64,000 nt of DNA from Lelliottia sp. WAP21 (GCF_020532665.2 NZ_JAIWPG020000017.1:1-64000), one strand, 5' to 3'; positions 1 through 7,688 are shown, counted from the stretch's first letter. Numbers and translations: made by a program. Notes: a model not told the origin generated them from the sequence alone.

Positions 1-362
<362 letters not shown>

Positions 363-1823
363 TTACAGCAACGGACTAAAGAAGTAAAACAGACGTTCCG
401 TAATTCGCTGCCAGAGAGGACGTTTCATCCACAGAGCGGCGTCCAGCAGGCGGGAGCGGGAGATATAATCATCCTGTACGGCCGCCAGATCGCCACCGAA
501 ACCGGCATCGTCTATCACCAGAGTGATTTCGAAATTCAGCCACAGGCTGCGCATATCCAGATTCACCGTACCCACCAGGCTCAGCTCACCGTCGACCAAC
601 ACGCTTTTGGTGTGTAAAAGCCCGCCTTCAAACTGATAGATTTTAACCCCTGCGGCCAGCAGTTCCGCGAAGAAAGCGCGGCTCGCCCATCCGACCAGAA
701 CCGAGTCGTTCTTGCGTGGCAAGATGATACTGACGTCAACACCTCGCTGGGCGGCGGTACAGATAGCATGCAACAGATCGTCACTCGGCACAAAATAGGG
801 CGTCGTCATGATCAAATATTCGCGTGCTGAATAGGCTGCGGTCAGTAATGCCTGATGGATTAAATCCTCCGGGAAACCGGGGCCGGAGGCAATGGTATGA
901 ATGGTATGCCCGCTGGCTTCTTCAAACGGCATTATATTGTTATCGGGCGCCGGGGGCAGAATCCGCTTACCGGTTTCGATCTCCCAGTCGCAGGAGTAGA
1001 CAATCCCCATCGCGGTGGCGACAGGGCCTTCCATACGTGCCATCAAATCAATCCACTGACCCACACCTGCATCCTGTTTGAAGAAGCGTGGATCGACCAT
1101 GTTCATACTGCCGGTGTAAGCAATATAGTTATCGATCATGATCATTTTACGGTGCTGGCGTAAGTCCATCCGGCGCAGGAACACACGCAGCAGATTCACT
1201 TTTAAGGCCTCGACAACCTCAATGCCAGAATTACGCATCATGCCTGCCCACGGGCTGCGGAAAAAGGCGACGCTGCCAGCTGAGTCCAGCATCAGACGGC
1301 AATGGACGCCGCGACGTGCCGCGGCCATCAACGACTCCGCCACCTGATCGGCCATTCCCCCTGGCTGCCAGATATAGAAGACCATCTCGATATTGTGGCG
1401 AGCCAGTTGGATGTCACGAATAAGCGCCTGCATCACGTCCTCTGACGTGGTGAGAAGCTGGAGCTGATTGCCTTTGACACCGCCAATGCCCTGGCGTCGC
1501 TCGCAGAGTTTAAACAGGGATGTCGCGACGCTGCTGTTTTCTTCGGCAAAGATATGCTTGCAGGACTTGAGATCGTTCAGCCACTTAGCCGTGGAAGGCC
1601 ACATGGCCCGCGCACGCTCTGCGCGCCGTTTACCTAAATGCAGTTCGCCCACTGAAAGATACGCAATAATCCCTACCAGAGGCAGAATATAGATAATGAG
1701 CAGCCAGGCCATTGCTGACGGCACCGCTCTGCGCTTCATCAGGATGCGGAGTGTTACACCCGCGATGAGCAGCCAGTATCCCAGAATGACCAGCCAACTC
1801 ACCACGGTGTAGAAGGTTGTCAT
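363..1823 (-). CDS. clsA: Cardiolipin synthase A
   Basis: A 486-residue protein, the same length as E. coli ClsA. It joins two phosphatidylglycerol molecules into cardiolipin and glycerol at the inner membrane. The N-terminus has two hydrophobic segments (about residues 4-27 and 38-58). Two phospholipase-D HxKxxxxD motifs follow: HRKMIMID near residue 224 and HTKSVLVD near 404. The start is the ATG at 1823. yciU follows on the same strand after a short gap. Nothing looks damaged. Confidence 0.97.
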   Translation of the reverse strand: MTTFYTVVSWLVILGYWLLIAGVTLRILMKRRAVPSAMAWLLIIYILPLVGIIAYLSVGELHLGKRRAERARAMWPSTAKWLNDLKSCKHIFAEENSSVATSLFKLCERRQGIGGVKGNQLQLLTTSEDVMQALIRDIQLARHNIEMVFYIWQPGGMADQVAESLMAAARRGVHCRLMLDSAGSVAFFRSPWAGMMRNSGIEVVEALKVNLLRVFLRRMDLRQHRKMIMIDNYIAYTGSMNMVDPRFFKQDAGVGQWIDLMARMEGPVATAMGIVYSCDWEIETGKRILPPAPDNNIMPFEEASGHTIHTIASGPGFPEDLIHQALLTAAYSAREYLIMTTPYFVPSDDLLHAICTAAQRGVDVSIILPRKNDSVLVGWASRAFFAELLAAGVKIYQFEGGLLHTKSVLVDGELSLVGTVNLDMRSLWLNFEITLVIDDAGFGGDLAAVQDDYISRSRLLDAALWMKRPLWQRITERLFYFFSPLL

Positions 1824-1964
1824 AGTTAAAAATCCTTTTGAAAGCGTATTGTTATGAGTTTACGCGTAAGGATTCATCTGGCAAATAAAAACGACAGATA
1901 AAGCGCTGGTATGCCGCATCCAGAGGACTATAATGGGGCTTCTGTTAAGGAAAGAGCTGTAAAC

Positions 1965-2138
1965 ATGAAGCGCAGTAGAACTGAAGTAGGGCGCTGGCGC
2001 ATGTTGCGACAAATGAGCCGTCGCAAAGCACGTTGGCTGGAAGCACAATCCCGCCGCAATATGCGAATCCATGCCATCAGAAAATGTGGGCAGAGCCACC
2101 ACCGTAACGCGTTGGTGTTCGCCGTCCGCGATCTCTGA
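1965..2138 (+). CDS. yciY: YciY, small basic protein of unknown function
   Basis: A 57-residue, very arginine-rich protein starting MKRSRTEVGRWRM, matching E. coli YciY in sequence, length and position (divergent from clsA). A purine-rich AAGGAAAG lies about 12 bases before the ATG. The reading frame stays open upstream, but the conserved start is the ATG at 1965. No function is known. It is followed directly by a terminator hairpin. Confidence 0.85.
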   Translation: MKRSRTEVGRWRMLRQMSRRKARWLEAQSRRNMRIHAIRKCGQSHHRNALVFAVRDL

Positions 2139-2147
2139 CAACGTCGA

Positions 2148-2175
2148 GGCACCGTTAACGGTGCCTGATTTTTTT
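2148..2175 (+). terminator. Rho-independent terminator after yciY
   Basis: A perfect palindrome, GGCACCGTTAACGGTGCC, spans 2148-2165 and is followed by a T-rich run to about 2175. It lies 10 bp after the yciY stop. Confidence 0.85.
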
Positions 2176-2278
2176 CTCTCGCGTCCCCTACCTGAACTGG
2201 CGATCTACGCTGTTCCTCGTGTCATAAACCTGTACAACTGCGATAGGATGTACATATCTGACATGATGAATAAAGAGA

Positions 2279-2413
2279 ATGAATCCTTTCCTTTGGGTGT
2301 TAATCGCCATTTTTGCTGTAGATGCATTAAGGGAATTATTCGGGTTGTCTTCACTGCCGCAGCTGATTGATGTTATTTCGCTCTTGTTAATCCAGTGGTT
2401 GACGCTTCAGTGA
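2279..2413 (+). CDS. Possible 44-residue hydrophobic small protein upstream of leuE
   Basis: The ATG at 2279 opens a frame of 44 codons ending TGA at 2411-2413. The peptide starts MNPFLWVLIAIFAVDALREL and has a second hydrophobic part (LIDVISLLLIQWLTLQ), so it would be a membrane peptide with one or two spans. AAAGAGA immediately before the ATG is a weak ribosome-binding site. It ends 51 bp before leuE and could be its leader or partner. I do not recognise it. A chance hydrophobic ORF is the alternative. Confidence 0.4.
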   Translation: MNPFLWVLIAIFAVDALRELFGLSSLPQLIDVISLLLIQWLTLQ

Positions 2414-2464
2414 TAAGTGCTTACCGGGTACAGCCTGTACTGATATTTTAAAAAGGAGGAAGTG

Positions 2465-3100
2465 GTGTTTGCTGAGTTTGGCGTGCTTAATTTTTGGACC
2501 TATTTCGTTGGGGCTTTTTTTATTGTTCTGGTGCCAGGTCCGAACACGTTATTTGTGTTGAAAACGGGAATCGGTCACGGTGTTAAAAAGGGGTATCTGG
2601 CAGCGGGCGGCGTTTTTATTGGCGACGCGGTATTAATGTTCCTTGCCTGGGCCGGCGTAGCGGCCATGATTCAGACCACACCTGTCTTGTTTAATATTGT
2701 GCGTTATCTCGGTGCGATGTATCTGCTGTGGCTGGGTGGCAAAATGCTTTGGTCGGTGCTGATGAGGAAGACAAGCGCGCATGAGAGCGGTGCAGAGCCT
2801 GCCAGTGCAATCATGAAACGCTCGTTGGTTTTAAGCCTGACCAACCCGAAAGCGATCTTGTTTTATGTGTCGTTCTTCGTTCAGTTTATTGACGTGAACG
2901 CCAAAAATACCGGCACCTCCTTCCTGATACTGGCGACGACGCTTGAGCTAATAAGCTTTGTGTACATGAGCTTCCTGATTTTCTCCGGTGCGTTCGTTAC
3001 CCGGTATCTTAATACCAGGAAGAAACTGGCAAAGCTCGGGAATGGCCTGATAGGGCTACTGTTTGTAGGATTTGCGGCGCGACTCGCGTCTCTACATTAA
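2465..3100 (+). CDS. leuE: LeuE-type amino-acid efflux protein (LysE/RhtB family)
   Basis: A 211-residue integral membrane protein with about six hydrophobic segments, close to E. coli LeuE (YeaS), an exporter of leucine and related amino acids. Characteristic stretches are [11 protein letters not shown] near the N-terminus and [14 protein letters not shown] in the middle. Two GTG codons lie in tandem at 2462 and 2465. The AGGAGG at 2454-2459 is five bases from the second, which also fits the E. coli N-terminus, so 2465 is chosen. In K-12 leuE lies elsewhere and kch occupies this site between clsA and yciI. Confidence 0.9.
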   Translation: MFAEFGVLNFWTYFVGAFFIVLVPGPNTLFVLKTGIGHGVKKGYLAAGGVFIGDAVLMFLAWAGVAAMIQTTPVLFNIVRYLGAMYLLWLGGKMLWSVLMRKTSAHESGAEPASAIMKRSLVLSLTNPKAILFYVSFFVQFIDVNAKNTGTSFLILATTLELISFVYMSFLIFSGAFVTRYLNTRKKLAKLGNGLIGLLFVGFAARLASLH

Positions 3101-3106
3101 ATGAAA

Positions 3107-3128
3107 GGCTCCTGCGGGAGCCATTTTT
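3107..3128 (+). terminator. Terminator after leuE
   Basis: The hairpin GGCTCCTGCGGGAGCC at 3107-3122 is followed by ATTTTT, 6 bp after the leuE stop. A very similar hairpin recurs at 6367 on the far side of the prophage remnant. Confidence 0.85.
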
Positions 3129-3336
3129 ATGTCTGGTGTAACTGGAAAGCCGCGCCAGACAAGGCTTCACGTTTTACTACTAGCAGCCAAAAGCCATAAA
3201 AAGCGGCCAGGGTGTGGACGTTATGTGACCGCGTCTTGTTCGGACCACTTATCTAAATGGAATGAACGAGACGGCAGCGCTACTCTTACTGAGAAAGCAT
3301 GAAAGCTCTACACATTAAACGGGTATAGGTAACCAG

Positions 3337-3750
3337 ATGCTTAAAAAAATTGCTGAATACAGTAAAGGCCAGATCACGATCCCCCAGGCATTTTCTGTAT
3401 AGCTCGTCTCATTAACAATAAATGGTAAGGCGCAGAACACAATCGCAGAGATTAAACGCTATGCCGCAGGTCAGGTCGATCACGACACCGGCAAGCCTCT
3501 CACCGATACCGCAGCAGCTGTAACTGCGTGGGCGTCAACGTGGCGCATCCCGCAATTCAAATCTATTGGTCTGCCAACGATGGGCGCATATCGCGAGCTG
3601 CGCAAACTACCTCGTGGAGTGAGTATTGCTGATGAATTTGATGAGCGCATCAAAGCGACCAGAGCTGCAGTTGATGAAGGTGAATTTGACCTATATATCG
3701 CGGCGCAGGGTGGGGCGAACGTTCCGCGTGACAGTCAGACCGTCCGTGCT
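3337..3750 (+). pseudogene. Unrecognised reading frame with an internal amber codon (prophage remnant)
   Basis: A frame starting MLKKIAEYSKGQITIPQAFS at 3337 is interrupted by TAG at 3400-3402 and then stays open in the same frame through LTINGKAQNTIAEIKRYAAG, TWRIPQFKSIGLPTMGAYRE and DEFDERIKATRAAVDEGE. From 3751 it runs antisense into the portal fragment, so the original gene probably ended or was broken near there. After the amber codon the next ATG in frame is 3580. I do not recognise the family. It sits left of Q, where P2 relatives carry early or accessory genes. No transmembrane segment is evident. Confidence 0.4.
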
Positions 3751-3855
3751 GCTTTGCGCTGCGTCGGTCACGTACATGATGTCACCCGCGTGCGTGCCGT
3801 TCTGATAATACTTGCGACGAAACAGCGTGGCGGACTCATTCAGCCAGGCGGAACT
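3751..3855 (-). pseudogene. Q: Fragment of P2-like portal protein gpQ
   Basis: The reverse strand encodes about 35 residues containing SAWLNESATLF and RRKYYQNGTHAGDIMYVTD, which correspond to a central segment of the P2 portal vertex protein Q. Homology stops abruptly at both ends. In P2, Q is transcribed leftward while S, V and W run rightward, so the reverse orientation here matches the ancestral layout. The remnant abuts the S fragment, so Q to S was joined by a deletion. Confidence 0.7.
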
Positions 3856-3865
3856 GCGTGCACTT

Positions 3866-4174
3866 AGGTATCAGGTGCGGAAAAGACAGCCGCTCATGGC
3901 AAAGAAAGGCCGCATTATACGGGCGATGTTTCAGAAACTGCGAACGAGCCACTACATGAAAGCCATTGGCCGCAGTGATGCGGCTGTGGTGGAATTTACT
4001 GGCAAGGTGCAACGCATTGCGCAGGTTCATCAGTACGGTCATAAAGACAGCCCAACCCCGAATAGTCAGTACGTTCATTATCCACGGCGTGAGTGACTGG
4101 GATTCAATCGTGCTGATAAAAACTATAATGAGGATCTGATAGTTGATTACCTTCAAAATAATTACACTTCTTAA
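3866..4174 (+). pseudogene. S: Remnant of P2-like tail completion protein gpS (virion morphogenesis)
   Basis: The frame reads RYQVRKRQPLMAKKGRIIRA, then MFQKLRTSHYMKA, AAVVEFTGKVQRIAQVHQYG and HYPRRE before a TGA at 4094-4096. Past the TGA the same frame continues LGFNRADKNYNEDLIVDYLQ to a TAA at 4172-4174, matching the usual end of the family (LLGF plus an acidic helix). A nonsense mutation has therefore cut the last part, and the N-terminal third was lost at the junction with Q. The family acts in tail completion of P2-like phages. Confidence 0.75.
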
Positions 4175-4399
4175 TGGTTGCGGTTGGTAGCTTTACATTT
4201 CGTTATGTTAATATTTAAAGTGCCTTGAAAAGCCAAGTTATAGAAGGAGCAGTTCTTACCAAGGCATTACGCTACATAAAGACATTACGCGTATTGTATA
4301 GGTTGATAAAATTGTTAGTGTTAAATTTAGGCTATTACATATTGGTAGCCAACGTAATGTTTTTTTTACAATAAGCATCTTTGCTATCGGGAAATATAA
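4175..4399 (+). other. AT-rich gap before the LpxA-like gene
   Basis: This 225-bp stretch is strongly AT-rich, unlike the phage fragments around it. No gene is seen. It must hold the promoter and ribosome-binding site of the gene at 4400. A TTGATA-like element lies near 4302, but the match is not good enough to assign a promoter. The start ATG is preceded by CGGGAAATATAA, giving a weak GGGA ribosome-binding site. Confidence 0.5.
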
Positions 4400-5191
4400 A
4401 TGACGATTTCTTCTACTGCACGCATTTCGAGTAGCAGTATCATAGCGCCAGGTGCAGTGATTGATGCACATGTTAATATCGGTCCATTTTGTATTATTTC
4501 TGCGGGTGTCGTTATAGGTGAGGGAACCACTATAAAATCTCATTCAGTTATCAATGGATTAACAGTTATTGGGTGTGATAATCACATTGGGCAGTTTTCA
4601 TCGATAGGTGAAGTCAATCAAGATCTAAAATATAAAAATGAGCCAACCAGGCTAATTATAGGAGATCGCAATAGCATTGGTAATAATGCAACAATTCATC
4701 GAGGCACTGAGCAAGATAATAATTGCACTATAATAGGTGATGATAATATTCTTATGAATAACGTTCACATTGGGCATGACTGCATCATTGGTAATGATAC
4801 GAATATTGGTGATAACAGCGGCTTGGCAGGGCATGTCGCCCTGGGCGATGGTGCTGTGGTCGGGTTCATGTGCGCAATCCACCAGTTCTGTGTATTAGGT
4901 GCATATGCCAATGTCGCGCATCACTCAGGTGTAACTCAGGATATACCACCATTCGTTTATGCTAGCGGTAACTATGCTGCCCCATCCGGGATAGATACTG
5001 CATCCAGATATTTTACCGGGCCGACGCAGGAGGAGCAGAATTTTATTCAAACCCTTTATGATTTACTTTACAGTAAATCACTTTCGTTAAATGAAGCCAG
5101 GGTTATGATAAAAGAGAAGTCAGGTAATCATCCTGTTTGCGAACTTTTCGAATGGTTTTTCAAACGTTCAATACGCGGAATTATCCGTTAG
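4400..5191 (+). CDS. Prophage-borne LpxA-like acyl-ACP:UDP-sugar O/N-acyltransferase
   Basis: 263 residues, one more than E. coli LpxA (262), the acyltransferase that starts lipid A synthesis, and co-linear with it throughout. The left-handed beta-helix hexapeptide repeats fill about residues 7-190. The GEVNQDLKY, TIHRG and HIGHDC stretches are kept, including H126, equivalent to the catalytic H125, and H123, H145 and H161. Differences lie in the substrate-binding part. The acyl-chain ruler G173 of E. coli is His174 here, in VAHHSGV. N198, E200, R204 and R205 correspond to D199, A201, F205 and T206. The gene is AT-rich, complete and surrounded by broken phage genes, which suggests cargo that altered host lipopolysaccharide. 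It is not the housekeeping lpxA, which normally sits in lpxD-fabZ-lpxA-lpxB. Substrate and activity are inferred. Confidence 0.85.
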   Translation: MTISSTARISSSSIIAPGAVIDAHVNIGPFCIISAGVVIGEGTTIKSHSVINGLTVIGCDNHIGQFSSIGEVNQDLKYKNEPTRLIIGDRNSIGNNATIHRGTEQDNNCTIIGDDNILMNNVHIGHDCIIGNDTNIGDNSGLAGHVALGDGAVVGFMCAIHQFCVLGAYANVAHHSGVTQDIPPFVYASGNYAAPSGIDTASRYFTGPTQEEQNFIQTLYDLLYSKSLSLNEARVMIKEKSGNHPVCELFEWFFKRSIRGIIR

Positions 5192-5577
5192 TAAAGTATA
5201 TGTACAGGTTGGCAATGTGCCAATTTTCGAATTATACGATAGATAACCAAAATGAAAATGGAAGAAAACCACCATCAGCAAAATGTAGATTGTGGCGTTT
5301 GATAATAGTAATGCGTTTTACTTAATATAATGAGAGGATCTTTAACTATTCTTCGATGAGCCATATATTACAGGTGATATAACTGACCCGGTATTCACAC
5401 TCCGGTCCGTTAGCGTATCAGGCCGCTAGTTACCTCCGCTTCTGAGCCGTTCGCTTCAGCAAACGTTATTGCCTGAATAAAAGAGATATGAGGTGTCTCA
5501 TTCGTTACATGTTGTTTCATCACTCACAAAACTCCGCTTAATTGCCGCTGGCCTTGCCCGGCGGCATCCTTTCCTCC
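5192..5577 (+). other. Gene-free gap between the LpxA-like gene and V
   Basis: The first 150 bp are AT-rich and seem to belong to the cargo insert. From about 5390 the composition changes to that of the phage part, ending in the leader of V. P2-family late promoters that need Ogr are expected just before V, and TGT/ACA half-sites can be found near 5509-5526, but their spacing does not fit well enough to call a promoter. No credible gene was seen. Confidence 0.4.
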
Positions 5578-5781
5578 ATGAACAATCTAACTTCCCTGCA
5601 GGAGATCGCACGCGCGAACCGAAACCTTATCCGCACCGGCATCGTGACCGACATCGACACCGTCGAGGGACTTTGTCGCGTCCAGACCGGCGGGAAATTT
5701 ATCTCAAACAGCGTGCAGGCTGATGACCACGACCACGGCGGCGTCAAGCGCGGCGATGACAGAACGATGGACACAAAATGA
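5578..5781 (+). pseudogene. V: Internally deleted P2-like baseplate spike protein gpV
   Basis: The frame starts MNNLTSLQEIARANRNLIRT and continues GLCRVQTGG, which is the P2 V N-terminus. After about 45 residues it jumps to DDHDHGGVKRGDDRT, resembling the HTHGG-type C-terminal part of the family. P2 V has about 210 residues and only 67 remain, so the central oligosaccharide-binding fold and spike are gone. The stop overlaps the start of W by four bases (ATGA), as in intact relatives. Confidence 0.75.
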
Positions 5782-5984
5782 CGGTGCGTTATCTGGGTAT
5801 GAACAGCCACGCCGGGCTCAGTATTTCTGAGGCGGAGCATATCAGGCAAAGCGTGCGCGACGTTCTGGTCACGCCGGTAGGGTCGCGCGTCATGCGCCGT
5901 GAATACGGCTCGCTGCTGTCAGCATTGATTGACCAGCCGCAGACACCGGCACTGCGCCTGCAGATTATGGCCGCGTGCATATAA
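5778..5984 (+). pseudogene. W: Truncated P2-like baseplate protein gpW
   Basis: The protein begins MTVRYLGMNSHAGLSISEAE and runs through TPVGSRVMRREYGSLLSALI and PALRLQIMAAC, an excellent match to the N-terminal 60% of P2 W (gp25-like baseplate wedge). It ends at TAA right after MAACI, where the deletion to ogr begins. P2 W has about 115 residues; 68 are left. It overlaps V by four bases. Confidence 0.8.
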
Positions 5985-5998
5985 CTGAAGTGCTCGCC

Positions 5999-6204
5999 AT
6001 ATTTCACTGTCCTAAATGCCATTACGCCGCCCACGCTCGCACAAGCCGCTAACGACTAAGGAGCGCTATCATCAGTGCACAAACACTAACTGCAGCTGCA
6101 CGTTTGTCACCACTGAAACGGTCGAGCGGTTTATTGCCTCACCTGCAGTATTAGTGCCAGCGCCACCGACATCATCAGGCCAGCAACAAATCCACTGGCA
6201 GTGA
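5999..6204 (+). pseudogene. ogr: Broken P2-like late-gene activator Ogr
   Basis: The first frame reads IFHCPKCHYAAHARTSR and then TAA. The second frame continues TTKERYHQCTNTNC, then CTFVTTETVERFIA, to TGA at 6202. Together they match Ogr, the 72-residue zinc-finger activator of P2 late promoters, with its CPKC and CxxxxC metal ligands still readable. The start codon is ATA instead of ATG, and about ten bases are lost between TSR and TTKE, shifting the frame. The gene is therefore inactive. In P2 ogr lies next to the attachment site, which fits its place at the right end of this remnant. Confidence 0.8.
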
Positions 6205-6225
6205 CCAATTAAAGCTCCACAAGTT

Positions 6226-6274
6226 TGGACTGCACCCCAAAAGTTGGACATCCAACTGAGTAAGGTGCAGTCCA
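6226..6274. mobile_element. 49-bp remnant of an IS3-family (IS150-like) element: two ends, no interior
   Basis: TGGACTGCACC at 6226 is mirrored by GGTGCAGTCCA ending at 6274. The inner halves also pair (AGTTGGACA against TCCAACT). Both ends resemble IS150-group inverted repeats, with TG at the left tip and CA at the right. The trinucleotide GTT directly flanks both sides (6223-6225 and 6275-6277), as expected for a 3-bp target duplication. Everything between the two ends is missing. Confidence 0.6.
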
Positions 6275-6366
6275 GTTTTGGGCGGTTTTTGGTATCGACG
6301 TGGTCAATATGTGGACATGACCTGAAATAAATTCTTTTATTTCATTAAGTTAAATCGTTTCAGAAA

Positions 6367-6385
6367 GCTCCTGCGGAGCCTTTTT
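6367..6385 (+). terminator. Terminator-like hairpin at right edge of prophage remnant
   Basis: GCTCCTGCGGAGC (6367-6379) is followed by CTTTTT. The stem is only five base pairs. It closely resembles the leuE terminator at 3107 and may be a copy made by prophage integration. Confidence 0.6.
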
Positions 6386-6410
6386 CAAAACCTTATCCCG
6401 TCACCCGAGA

Positions 6411-6707
6411 TCAGAACACTTTCTTATACGGACGCACGGTTACTTTCCCATAGACGCCTGCGGCGGTGTACGGGTCTGCATCCGCCCAGGATTGCGCTGC
6501 TTCCAGGGATTCAAACTCGGCGATGACCGTCGAACCGGTAAATCCTGCTGCGCCCGGATCGTTGCTGTCCACGGCAGGCATTGGCCCGGCGGTCAGTAAT
6601 CTTCCTTCATCCTGGAGTAATTGCAAACGCGCAAGATGGGCAGGGCGTACGGACAATCGTTTTTCCAGAGAATCAGCAATATCTTCAGCGTAGATGACGT
6701 AAAACAC
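6411..6707 (-). CDS. yciI: YciI, YCII-domain protein
   Basis: 98 residues, the same length as E. coli YciI, with the ferredoxin-like YCII fold. The conserved stretch [13 protein letters not shown] contains the histidine proposed as an active-site residue, and an acidic residue lies near ADADPY. The precise reaction is unknown. It is divergent from tonB, with about 220 bp between the two starts, exactly as in E. coli. Confidence 0.93.
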   Translation of the reverse strand: MFYVIYAEDIADSLEKRLSVRPAHLARLQLLQDEGRLLTAGPMPAVDSNDPGAAGFTGSTVIAEFESLEAAQSWADADPYTAAGVYGKVTVRPYKKVF

Positions 6708-6861
6708 GGCATAGCTCCTTAGCCAGTAAAAGTGTCATTTACGTTATGTGAAAGCATCAGTGACTGCAATGTAAAGATAACAGCCTTGTTAAATCCGTAA
6801 CACGCAACGGGTTTTTTCGCCCATGACACAGTTAAAATCGCGGGAAGATGGAGTGTGTTGT

Positions 6862-6890
6862 TGAATATGATTGCTATTTGCATTTAAAAT
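6862..6890 (+). promoter_or_regulatory. tonB promoter region with Fur-box-like sequence
   Basis: The segment from TTGAATATGATTGC to CATTTAAAATC is nearly the same as the E. coli tonB promoter region, where Fur with iron represses transcription. The match to the 19-bp Fur consensus is partial. It lies 40-65 bases before the tonB start. Confidence 0.55.
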
Positions 6891-6928
6891 CAGGGTCTGG
6901 TTTTTCAACTTTAGTGATTATGACTTCG

Positions 6929-7654
6929 ATGACTCTGGATTTACCTCGCCGCTTTCCATGGCCAACGCTGCTGTCCGTTGTCATTCACGCATCGGTGATA
7001 GCGGGTTTGCTTTATACCTCGGTACATCAGGTTATTGAAATGCCCGCGCCTTCACAGCCGATCTCGGTGACAATGGTGACCCCTGCAGAGCTTGAGCCAC
7101 AGGTTGCTCCTCCACCGCCACAACCGGTGGTTGAACCTGAGCCAGAACCCGAGCCAGAGCCAGTACCGGAGCCCCCGAAGGAAGCGCCGGTCGTCATCCA
7201 TAAACCGGAACCTAAACCCAAACCTAAACCGAAGCCAAAACCGGTGAAAAAGGTGGAAGAGCGCCCGAAACGTCAGGAGCGTCCGGTTGAGCCGCGAGCC
7301 ACACAGCCTGTTGAAAACAGCGCACCCGCTCGAACGGTGATGAACAACGCCCCAGCGACAACTAAACCTGTTGTCGCGGCACCGGCCGGTCCACGTGCGT
7401 TAAGCCGTAACCAGCCGCAATACCCGGCACGTGCTCAGGCGCTGCGCATCGAAGGCCGTGTCCGCGTGAAATTTGACGTCACCGCCGACGGGCGCGTGGA
7501 TAATGTTGAAGTGCTGTCTGCACAGCCATCGAATATGTTTGAACGCGAAGTGAAATCGGCCATGCGCAAATGGCGTTATGAACCCGGCAAGCCAGGGCGT
7601 GGGCTTATCGTCAATATTGTCTTCCGCATCAATGGCGGGGCACAGATGGAATAA
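6929..7654 (+). CDS. tonB: Energy transducer TonB
   Basis: 241 residues (E. coli 239). It couples the ExbB-ExbD proton motor to outer-membrane siderophore and cobalamin receptors. The N-terminal anchor starts MTLDLPRRFPWPTLLS and contains His20, the conserved transmembrane histidine. A Pro-Glu repeat (about residues 65-83) and a Pro-Lys repeat (about 92-106) span the periplasm. The C-terminal domain holds GPRALSRNQPQYPARAQALR, the box that contacts receptors. The conserved E. coli start is used; another ATG lies nine bases upstream (6920). Confidence 0.97.
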   Translation: MTLDLPRRFPWPTLLSVVIHASVIAGLLYTSVHQVIEMPAPSQPISVTMVTPAELEPQVAPPPPQPVVEPEPEPEPEPVPEPPKEAPVVIHKPEPKPKPKPKPKPVKKVEERPKRQERPVEPRATQPVENSAPARTVMNNAPATTKPVVAAPAGPRALSRNQPQYPARAQALRIEGRVRVKFDVTADGRVDNVEVLSAQPSNMFEREVKSAMRKWRYEPGKPGRGLIVNIVFRINGGAQME

Positions 7655-7660
7655 TGAAAA

Positions 7661-7688
7661 AATAAAGCCTCCGTACGGAGGCTTTATT
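7661..7688. terminator. Bidirectional terminator between tonB and yciA
   Basis: The stem AATAAAGCCTCCG / CGGAGGCTTTATT has A and T runs on both sides. It serves tonB on the forward strand and yciA on the reverse; the yciA stop falls at its edge. The same arrangement is known in E. coli. Confidence 0.92.

Larger units (their letters stand above)
3131..6360 (+). mobile_element. Decayed P2-like prophage remnant with an LpxA-like cargo gene
   Basis: Between leuE and yciI lies about 3.2 kb that breaks the enterobacterial gene order. It contains fragments of P2-family structural and late-regulator genes in P2 order: portal Q on the reverse strand, then S, V, W and ogr on the forward strand. Everything expected between W and ogr (J, I, H, G, FI, FII, E, T, U, D), the genes between Q and S, and the integrase/replication end are missing. 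An intact AT-rich gene (4400-5191) lies between S and V, the place of orf30 in P2. All phage genes recognised are broken, so this cannot be a functional phage. The exact ends are uncertain. Confidence 0.85.

Noticed and set aside
2462..2464. GTG at 2462 as leuE start
   Set aside because: It is only two bases from the AGGAGG. The GTG at 2465 has better spacing and agrees with the E. coli N-terminus.
5490..5577. Ogr-dependent late promoter before V
   Set aside because: TGT and ACA half-sites are present, but with spacings of 10 or 13 bases and not in a clean dyad. Not strong enough to call.
7130..7250. Repeat array in DNA (GAGCCAGAACC / AAACCTAAACC units)
   Set aside because: These are codons of the TonB Pro-Glu and Pro-Lys spacer, a protein-level repeat. 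They are not a CRISPR or a minisatellite of independent meaning.
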